5,263 nucleotides of DNA from an uncultured Anaerolineaceae bacterium (lineage in GTDB: Bacteria > Chloroflexota > Anaerolineae > Anaerolineales > Anaerolineaceae): assembly GCA_937907495.1 (NCBI GenBank), contig CALESS010000038.1, forward strand, positions 1 through 5,263, in the 5' to 3' direction. Under the pieces are notes generated by a model. That model made no database searches. It had not been told where the DNA came from and saw only the letters and a list, made by a program, of their open reading frames with translations. A program made the translations under genes and the position numbers. Below are positions 1-5,263 of the stretch, one piece after another (position 1 is the stretch's first letter; every line of letters begins with the position of its first letter).

Positions 1-1146
1 CTGAAATCCCTGGATACGATCGTGGATACCGCCATCCAGGAACGGGTGGACCTGGTGCTCTTTGCCGGGGATGCCTACAAGGATCGCAGCCCGGCCCCCA
101 CCTACCAGCGCGAGTGGGGCCGGCGCATCATCCGCCTCTCCCAGGCGGGTATCCCCATCCTTTTGCTGGTGGGCAACCACGATCTCTCCCCCACCACAGG
201 CCGCGCCCACACCCTGCAGGAATACGATACGCTCCAGGTGCCGCATGTGTTTGTAGCCGCCAAACCAGCCCTGCTCGGCCCGGATCAATTGGGCGGCCTG
301 CCGCTGCAAATCATCACCCTCCCCTGGATCTTCCGTTCCGGCCTGATGGGTTCTTTGGAGCTGACCGGTCTGAAACGGGAGGAAATCTTCAGCCAGATTG
401 AAGCCCGCCTGACGGAATTGCTGCAAGGTTGGATGGAACAGGCCGACCCGGCCCTTCCGCTCATCCTCGCCGCTCACGCCAGCATCCAGGGGGCCAAACT
501 GGGGGCGGAACGCACCATTATGCTCGGCCAGGACTTAATGCTGCCCGGCGCCCTGGTGCGCAACCCGCGCCTGAACTACACCGCACTCGGCCACATCCAC
601 AAAGCCCAGGATTTGAACGAAGGCCTGCAGCCGCCGGTCATCTACCCCGGCAGCATCGAGCGGGTGGATTTCGGCGAAGCAGAGGATGACAAATTCTTTG
701 TAATTGCCCACGTGGAAGTGGGCCAGCCCACCCGGGTGGAATGGCGCAAACTGGATGGCCGCCGCTTCATTGACCGGCATATCACGGTCACCTCGGGGGA
801 GCTTTTAATGGCCGAGATCAGTGCCGTGCTGCCCCCAACCGATGATCTCCACGAGGCCATCTTCCGCCTGACGGTGGCGTATGACCGGAACTGGGAATCC
901 ATGCTGGATGAAACTGCCCTGCGGAACGCTTGTTCAGCCGCCTTTGATTTTCACCTCATCCGCCGCCCGCAGGTCGAATCCCGCCTGCGCCTGCCGCAAG
1001 ATCAAACCATCAGCAGCCTGACCCCCCAGGATTTGCTCGGCATCTACTGGAACACCCTCAACATGAACACGGAAGAAGCACAAACCCTCAACCAACTGGC
1101 GGGGGAAATCATTCGATCGGTACATCATGTCGCAGATAACAACTGA
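1..1146 (+). CDS. sbcD: Exonuclease SbcCD subunit D (Mre11-like nuclease), 5'-truncated by the window edge
   Basis: This is the nuclease subunit of the SbcCD (Mre11-Rad50) complex, a cytoplasmic metal-dependent phosphoesterase that trims DNA ends and opens hairpins together with the SbcC ATPase. The reading frame is open from base 1, so the true start and the first motif (DxH) lie upstream; probably about 40 residues are missing, judged from the family. Counting from the first visible codon: motif II GD at 23-24 (in GDAYKDR), motif III GNHD at 58-61, a metal-ligand His at 159 (AAHAS), GHIH at 197-200, then YPGSIER at 215-221. These match the metal ligands and catalytic His of Mre11. The region after about residue 245 fits the C-terminal DNA-binding cap but is less conserved. 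A GTG at 22 is in frame but lies within the conserved domain and is not a credible start. The 3' end overlaps the next gene by 20 bases. Other calcineurin-like phosphoesterases are possible in principle, but the sbcC downstream makes SbcD nearly certain. Confidence 0.93.
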   Translation: MKSLDTIVDTAIQERVDLVLFAGDAYKDRSPAPTYQREWGRRIIRLSQAGIPILLLVGNHDLSPTTGRAHTLQEYDTLQVPHVFVAAKPALLGPDQLGGLPLQIITLPWIFRSGLMGSLELTGLKREEIFSQIEARLTELLQGWMEQADPALPLILAAHASIQGAKLGAERTIMLGQDLMLPGALVRNPRLNYTALGHIHKAQDLNEGLQPPVIYPGSIERVDFGEAEDDKFFVIAHVEVGQPTRVEWRKLDGRRFIDRHITVTSGELLMAEISAVLPPTDDLHEAIFRLTVAYDRNWESMLDETALRNACSAAFDFHLIRRPQVESRLRLPQDQTISSLTPQDLLGIYWNTLNMNTEEAQTLNQLAGEIIRSVHHVADNN

Positions 1147-2464
1147 AGTTCTCCTCATTCTCTTCCTCATCCTGGCCAACGGGTTGTTCTCGCTGGCAGA
1201 AATGGCCCTCGTTTCAGCACGCAAAACCCGCCTGCTGATGCGGGCAGAAGATGGCGATGCGCGTGCCATCAATGCCCTGGCCCTGCTCGATAAACCCAAC
1301 CGCCTGTTTTCCACTGTCCAAGTCTTCATCACAACCATTGGCATCTTTTCCGGCGCCCTCGGCGGCCAGGCAGCGGTGGATCAACTCACCATTTTGCTGG
1401 TTAAAATCCCCTGGCTGGCGGATTCGGCGGAAGGTATTTCCATTGCCATCGTCGTCCTCACCATCACCTTCTTCTCCCTCGTCCTGGGAGAGCTGATTCC
1501 AAAGCGGATTGCCCTGCAAAACCCGGAGCGCCTGGCGATGTATCTGGCCGGACTGATGCGCTTCTTCTCCGTGGTGGCGGCGCCCGTGGTTCACCTGCTT
1601 TCCTTCTCCACCGATCTCGGTTTACGGCTGTTGCGCATCAAACCGATCAAGGAAGAACCGGAAAACGAGGAAGAGATCAAAGTCCTCTTGCAGCAGGGCA
1701 TGCAGGTCGGGGAATTCGAAGCTGCCGAGCAGGATATGGTGGAGGGCATCTTCCGCATGAGCGACCGCACGGTGGATGTGATCATGACTCCCCGCACCGA
1801 ACTGGAATGGGTGGACCTGGATGAGCCGCTGGAGGAAAACCTGGCCATGATTGCTGCCAGCAGCCACACCCGCTTCCCGGTAGCCCAGGGCAGCCTGGAT
1901 AACATCGCCGGGGTGCTGGTCAGCAAAGACATGCTCACCGCTCAACTGCGCGGCCAACCGCTGGATCTCAGCGCCCTGCTCCAGCCGCCCCTGCTGGTAC
2001 CCGAATCCATGCCGGCCTTCAAAGTGCTGGAACTGTTCAAAACCTCCGGCGCCCACATCGCCCTGGTGATTGATGAATACGGCGGCCTGCTCGGCATGGT
2101 GACCCTGTTTGACATCCTCAAGTCCATCGTCGGCGCCCTGCCGCAAAATGCCGGCGATTTGCAGCCCCAGGCTTTTCAACGCGAGGATGGTTCCTGGTTG
2201 ATGGACGGCCTGATGCCGGTGGATGAGTTCAAAGATCTGCTGGAATTGGACGACCTGCCCGATGAAGACCGGGTGGGGTTCCAGACCCTGGGCGGCTTTG
2301 TCATGAATCAACTGGGCGAAGTGCCCACCGCCGGGCAAATGTTCACCTGGGAGCAATTCAAATTTGAAATCGTGGATATGGACGGCCGCCGGGTAGATAA
2401 AATCCTCATCTCCATGCTGCCCGGCGAATTGCCGGAAAACCCGCTGCGGGAGGGAAAACAATGA
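1127..2464 (+). CDS. CNNM/CorC (HlyC/CorC) family membrane protein with CBS pair, putative divalent cation transporter
   Basis: This is a 445-residue inner-membrane protein of the CNNM/CorC family, whose characterised members are linked to Mg2+ (or Co2+) export. The domain order is complete. A DUF21/CNNM transmembrane domain covers about residues 1-170, with hydrophobic segments near 6-28, 61-80, 103-121 and 136-160, and includes the LANGLFSLAEMAL, TTIGIFSGALGG and GELIPK (121-126) family motifs. An acidic linker (EEPENEEE, 176-183) follows. Two CBS repeats come next: the first opens with VIMTPRTE (218-225) and contains GVLVSKD (262-268); the second contains VIDEYGG (314-320) and GMVTLFD (323-329), and both GhhxxxD elements are typical of nucleotide-binding CBS pairs. 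A CorC_HlyC domain lies at about 350-430 (DGLMPVDEF, TLGGFVMNQLGEVP, DMDGRRVDKI). The ATG at 1127 is chosen because it precedes the first membrane helix and no upstream in-frame start is visible. It has no good ribosome site at normal spacing; a GGGGGA at 1101-1106 is about 20 bases away, so translation is probably coupled to sbcD. Substrate and transport direction are inferred from the family only. Confidence 0.94.
   Translation: MSQITTEVLLILFLILANGLFSLAEMALVSARKTRLLMRAEDGDARAINALALLDKPNRLFSTVQVFITTIGIFSGALGGQAAVDQLTILLVKIPWLADSAEGISIAIVVLTITFFSLVLGELIPKRIALQNPERLAMYLAGLMRFFSVVAAPVVHLLSFSTDLGLRLLRIKPIKEEPENEEEIKVLLQQGMQVGEFEAAEQDMVEGIFRMSDRTVDVIMTPRTELEWVDLDEPLEENLAMIAASSHTRFPVAQGSLDNIAGVLVSKDMLTAQLRGQPLDLSALLQPPLLVPESMPAFKVLELFKTSGAHIALVIDEYGGLLGMVTLFDILKSIVGALPQNAGDLQPQAFQREDGSWLMDGLMPVDEFKDLLELDDLPDEDRVGFQTLGGFVMNQLGEVPTAGQMFTWEQFKFEIVDMDGRRVDKILISMLPGELPENPLREGKQ
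2448..2455 (+). promoter_or_regulatory. Ribosome binding site for sbcC
   Basis: GGGAGGGA lies five bases before the ATG at 2461, inside the last codons of the transporter gene. It is the clearest Shine-Dalgarno-like site in the window. It supports the ATG at 2461 as the sbcC start and suggests that ribosomes can load here independently as well as by coupling through the ATGA overlap. Confidence 0.75.
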
Positions 2465-5028
2465 TCCCCAAGAAACTCCGCATTTCGGGTTTTCTCTCCT
2501 ACCGCGAGCCGGTGGAAGTGGATTTCACCAACCTCAACCTGGCCTGCATCTCCGGTGCAAACGGGGCGGGGAAATCTTCCCTCCTGGACGCCATCACCTT
2601 CGCCCTCTTTGGCCAGGCGCGTAAAAACAACGACGCGCTCATCCACAGCAAGGCCAAACAAGCCGAGGTGGTGTATGATTTTTCCTATGAGCAAAATCTT
2701 TACCGCATCCAGCGCATTCGGATAGCGGGCAAAACCGGCCAGTTGGAGTTTTTCATCCATGCCGGGGAGCATGGTTGGCGCCCCCTGACCGAAGCCACCA
2801 TGCGCCAGACCGAAGAACGCATCCGCTCCACGCTCAGCATGGATTATGATACCTTCATCAACGCCTCTTTTTTCCTGCAAGGCAAAGCAGATCAGTTTGC
2901 CCAGCAAAAACCAGGTGATCGCAAGCGCATCCTCAGCACCATCCTGGGGCTGGAAAACTGGGAACTCTATAAGGAGGCTGCCGCCGAGCGCCGCCGCCAG
3001 GTGGAGCAGGAAAATCGCTCCCTGCAAGACCGGTTGATTGAAATTGAGAATGAACTGGCCCAAGAACCAACCCGCCAGGCGCGCCTGAAATCACTGCAAG
3101 AGCAACTGGCCCATGCCAGCGCCAACCGCCAGGGCAGGGAAAAAAATCTGGCCGCAGCCCGCAAACTCTCCGCCGCTCTGGAGGAACAACGCCGCCACCT
3201 GTTGCAACGCGAGAAGCAGCACGCTGATTTGATCACCCGCCAGGAAGGGCTTAAAGGCCGCCTGGAGCAAATCCGCAGCCAGCGGGATGAACAGGTTCAT
3301 CTGCTGACCGAAGAGACCCAAATTCGGGCGGAGTACGCCGACTGGCAGGCAAACCAGGCCAGGCTGGAACAGATGAATCTGCTGGCCGGGCAGTCCCATC
3401 AACTGGAAACCCGCCGAGGACAGCATCTCCACCTCATCCAGACGGCCCGCCTGCTGTTGGAAAACGAGCAAACCGCCCTCATCAAGGAACAGGAGCGCCT
3501 CGCGCTCCAGGCCCACCGCTCCCGCGAAAACGAACAAAAGCTGGAGGATCTTCAGCGCCAGGAGGCCGATTTAACCGCCCGCCTGGCCCGGCGAACAGAT
3601 ATGCAGGAACAGCTCAACCACCACATTAAAGAACTCAGCGATCTGAACGCTGAAAAGAGCCAGTTGAAAATCCGCCGCGAGGAAATCCAGAAGCGCCTGG
3701 CCAGCCTGGCGGAAGCCAGCGGCTCACTCTGCCCGCTATGCGGTCAGCCGCTCACCCCTGCCGAGCGCGACCGTCTGCTGGCCGAACTGACCGGCGAGGA
3801 AAAAACTTGCAGCAGCCGTTTCCAGGCGCTGCAAAACGAACTGGGGCCGCAGGCCGAAAAACAACGCGCTGAACAAGTCAGCCAGTTGCAACAATTGGAG
3901 CGGGTGGAGATGGATCTACGGGCCCTGCAGCGGCAGATCGCCGCCCTGCAAGAGAATCTCAATTCAGCCCAAGCCCAGCAGAATGAATGGGAGGAGAGCG
4001 GCGCGCCGCGGCTGGCCGAATTGACCGACCGCCTGGAACACCGGGCTTACGCTGAAGAAGACCAGGCAGAAATGTCCCGGCTGGATGAGCAATTGGCCGC
4101 CCTGGGCTACGACGCCGCCGCCCACCAAACCCTGCGCCAGGCCGAACAGGCAGGCCGCACCAGCGAAGCCCGGCTGCGTCAATTGGAGAATGCCCGGGCT
4201 GCCCTCCAACCGCTGGAAAGCGAATTGACCGATTTGACACTCCGCCAGACTGCCCTGGAGGAGGATATTCAGACCAGCCAGGTGGAACTGGACCATTCCC
4301 GGGTAGAGTTGCAAAACCTCAGTGGGGACTTGCAGGATGAGAATGAGGCGGAACGATTGTGGCAAGACGCCCAGGAAGCGGAAAATCGCTTGCGTACGGA
4401 GTTGGGCAAAGCCCTGCAAGATGTGGAAGTGCTGGAAGTTCAGAAAAAACGACAGCAGCAGGTGGTGGCTGAGCGCCAGACACTCCTCGCTCAAATTTCC
4501 CGCCTGAAGGCCCTGGAGCGGGCCTTCAGCAAAGACGGGGTGCCTGCCCTGCTGATTGAGCAGGCCTTGCCGGAAATCGAAGCCCATGCCAACGAAATCC
4601 TCGACCGAATTTCCGGCGGCGGGATGTCCGTGCGCTTTGACACCCTGCGCGATTTCCGCGATGCCAAACGCGAAGACAAAAAAGAAACCCTGGATATCAT
4701 CATCAGTGATGCCGCCGGTCCGCGGGAGTATGAACTTTTCTCCGGCGGCGAAGCTTTCCGGGTCAACTTTGCCATCCGCCTGGCCCTCTCCCGCGTGCTT
4801 GCCCAGCGCGCCGGGGCCCGCCTGCAAACCCTGGTCATTGACGAGGGCTTTGGCTCTCAAGATGCCGAAGGTCTGCAGCGCCTGATCGAAGCCATTAACC
4901 AGGTCAGCTCCGAATTTGCCTGCATCCTGGTCATCACCCACCTGGAAGATATGAAAGACGCCTTCCCCGCCCGCATCCAGGTTGAAAAAACGCTGCAAGG
5001 CTCGGCGGTGACCGTTTTCAGTGCATGA
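2461..5028 (+). CDS. sbcC: Exonuclease SbcCD subunit C (Rad50-like SMC-family ATPase with zinc hook)
   Basis: This is the ATPase and DNA-tethering subunit of SbcCD; ATP binding joins two heads and controls access of DNA to the SbcD nuclease. All expected parts are present in 855 residues. The N-terminal half-ATPase begins KKLRISGFLSYREPVEVDF and has Walker A GANGAGKSS at 32-40 and the Q-loop Gln at 140 (FFLQGKADQF), followed by ILGLENWELY. A first coiled-coil arm, rich in Gln, Glu, Leu, Ala and Arg, runs from about 170 to 420. The zinc hook CPLC is at 424-427. The returning arm runs from about 430 to 690. The C-terminal half has AFSKDGVPALLIEQALPEIE, the ABC signature SGGEAFR at 761-767, Walker B LVIDEGFG with Asp794 and catalytic Glu795, D-loop GSQD at 798-801 and H-loop His827 (VITHLEDM). 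The length is nearer to archaeal Rad50 (about 880) than to E. coli SbcC (1048), so the arms are fairly short. The start is fixed by the ribosome site and by the ATGA overlap with the preceding gene. No key residue is missing. Confidence 0.97.
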   Translation: MIPKKLRISGFLSYREPVEVDFTNLNLACISGANGAGKSSLLDAITFALFGQARKNNDALIHSKAKQAEVVYDFSYEQNLYRIQRIRIAGKTGQLEFFIHAGEHGWRPLTEATMRQTEERIRSTLSMDYDTFINASFFLQGKADQFAQQKPGDRKRILSTILGLENWELYKEAAAERRRQVEQENRSLQDRLIEIENELAQEPTRQARLKSLQEQLAHASANRQGREKNLAAARKLSAALEEQRRHLLQREKQHADLITRQEGLKGRLEQIRSQRDEQVHLLTEETQIRAEYADWQANQARLEQMNLLAGQSHQLETRRGQHLHLIQTARLLLENEQTALIKEQERLALQAHRSRENEQKLEDLQRQEADLTARLARRTDMQEQLNHHIKELSDLNAEKSQLKIRREEIQKRLASLAEASGSLCPLCGQPLTPAERDRLLAELTGEEKTCSSRFQALQNELGPQAEKQRAEQVSQLQQLERVEMDLRALQRQIAALQENLNSAQAQQNEWEESGAPRLAELTDRLEHRAYAEEDQAEMSRLDEQLAALGYDAAAHQTLRQAEQAGRTSEARLRQLENARAALQPLESELTDLTLRQTALEEDIQTSQVELDHSRVELQNLSGDLQDENEAERLWQDAQEAENRLRTELGKALQDVEVLEVQKKRQQQVVAERQTLLAQISRLKALERAFSKDGVPALLIEQALPEIEAHANEILDRISGGGMSVRFDTLRDFRDAKREDKKETLDIIISDAAGPREYELFSGGEAFRVNFAIRLALSRVLAQRAGARLQTLVIDEGFGSQDAEGLQRLIEAINQVSSEFACILVITHLEDMKDAFPARIQVEKTLQGSAVTVFSA
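4504..4529. repeat. Perfect inverted repeat (10-base arms, 6-base spacer) inside sbcC
   Basis: CTGAAGGCCC at 4504-4513 and its exact reverse complement GGGCCTTCAG at 4520-4529 flank the spacer TGGAGC. Six of the ten pairs in each arm are G:C, so it could form a stable hairpin in RNA or single-stranded DNA. There is no T-run after it and it lies in the codons for the conserved LKALERAF segment of SbcC, so it is not a terminator. It may be a chance product of codon choice. Confidence 0.6.
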
Positions 5029-5263
5029 GAACTGACCCTCTGGCTTCCGTTTCCATCCCCGTCCGCCTGGGCATTGTGCAGCGGGTTCTGCCGGTGTACC
5101 GCGTCCCGTTTTTTGAAGCCCTGGCAGAGGCCTGCCCGGCAGGTTTGGGAATCTTCGCCGGTCAGCCCCGCCCAGAGGAAGCCATTCGCACCGCCAAAAG
5201 CCTGGAAAAAGCCCGCCTATTCCCCGCCCAAAACCGCCATTATTTTCAGCACAAATTATACCT
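5025..5263 (+). CDS. Probable GT4-type (GT-B fold) glycosyltransferase, N-terminal fragment cut by the window edge
   Basis: The ATG at 5025 overlaps the sbcC stop (ATGA), and the frame stays open for 79 complete codons to the end of the window. The protein begins with a short leader (MRTDPLASVSIP), then a hydrophobic beta strand and a motif, LGIVQRVLPVYRVPFFEAL at residues 15-33, followed by GLGIFAGQPRPEEA at 41-53. This resembles the N-terminal acceptor-binding Rossmann-like half of group 1/GT4 glycosyltransferases, where an 'R.LP.YR.PFF..L' element after the first strand is common. No signal peptide or membrane segment is seen. The C-terminal sugar-nucleotide-binding half, with its catalytic EX7E-type motif, would lie outside the window, so activity, donor and acceptor cannot be named. 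No strong ribosome site precedes the start, so translation is probably coupled to sbcC. The call rests on one N-terminal motif and is tentative. Confidence 0.7.
   Translation, partial: MRTDPLASVSIPVRLGIVQRVLPVYRVPFFEALAEACPAGLGIFAGQPRPEEAIRTAKSLEKARLFPAQNRHYFQHKLY

Noticed and set aside
1..1146. Starting sbcD at the GTG at base 22
   Set aside because: The frame is open to base 1, and the residues before and after it belong to the conserved helix preceding motif II; the essential DxH motif must lie further upstream.
1622..2461. A 279-codon open frame on the minus strand opposite the CBS and CorC_HlyC region
   Set aside because: It is antisense to well-conserved domains. The product is rich in His, Gln, Gly and Phe with no family resemblance, as expected for a shadow frame in GC-rich DNA.
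2308..3063. A minus-strand open frame spanning the transporter-sbcC junction (251 codons)
   Set aside because: It crosses the junction of two confident sense genes, has no ribosome site or motif that I could identify, and reads as a reverse shadow of the Walker A and Q-loop region.
4504..4529. The sbcC inverted repeat as a transcription terminator
   Set aside because: No T-run follows on either strand, and the coding sequence continues through it with conserved ATPase motifs further downstream.
3964..4998. A 344-codon open frame on the minus strand opposite the 3' part of sbcC
   Set aside because: It lies wholly antisense to the conserved SbcC coil and ATPase region. Its translation is low-complexity, rich in Gly, Gln, Phe and Leu, has no recognisable motif and mirrors the GC-rich codon pattern of the sense gene.
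2465..5028. Frameshift or missing catalytic residue in sbcC
   Set aside because: Walker A, Q-loop, zinc hook CPLC, signature, Walker B with catalytic Glu, D-loop and H-loop are all present in one uninterrupted frame.

Overview
The window is a tightly packed, single-direction (+) stretch of a GC-rich bacterial chromosome. It carries four protein genes, and every junction between them overlaps. There is no intergenic DNA, RNA gene, mobile element, CRISPR array or terminator-like structure between genes. The style of the proteins (an SbcD with a GDAYKDR-type second motif, a short Rad50-like SbcC, and a glycosyltransferase beginning with an LPVYRVPFFEALAE-type motif) reminds me most of Chloroflexota, perhaps Anaerolineae. 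That is recognition from memory, not a computed assignment.

Layout: (1) bases 1-1146 hold the 3' part of sbcD, the Mre11-type nuclease subunit; its N-terminus lies upstream of the window. (2) Bases 1127-2464 hold a complete CNNM/CorC-family membrane protein (DUF21 transmembrane domain, paired CBS domains, CorC_HlyC C-terminal domain). It starts 20 bases inside sbcD. (3) Bases 2461-5028 hold a complete sbcC, the Rad50-type ATPase with coiled coils and a zinc hook. It overlaps the stop of the transporter gene by ATGA. (4) Bases 5025-5263 hold the 5' end of a probable group 4 (GT-B) glycosyltransferase, which overlaps the stop of sbcC by ATGA and runs off the window.

How they work together: SbcC and SbcD are expected to form the SbcCD (Mre11-Rad50) complex, which processes DNA ends, hairpins and blocked breaks. 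The insertion of a putative Mg2+-type transporter/CBS protein between the two subunits, with overlapping frames, implies one polycistronic, translationally coupled transcript. It is the most distinctive thing here. Whether there is a functional link (for example divalent metal supply for a Mn/Mg-dependent nuclease-ATPase) or only operon packing cannot be decided from the sequence. I found no convincing evidence of a wholly undescribed system.
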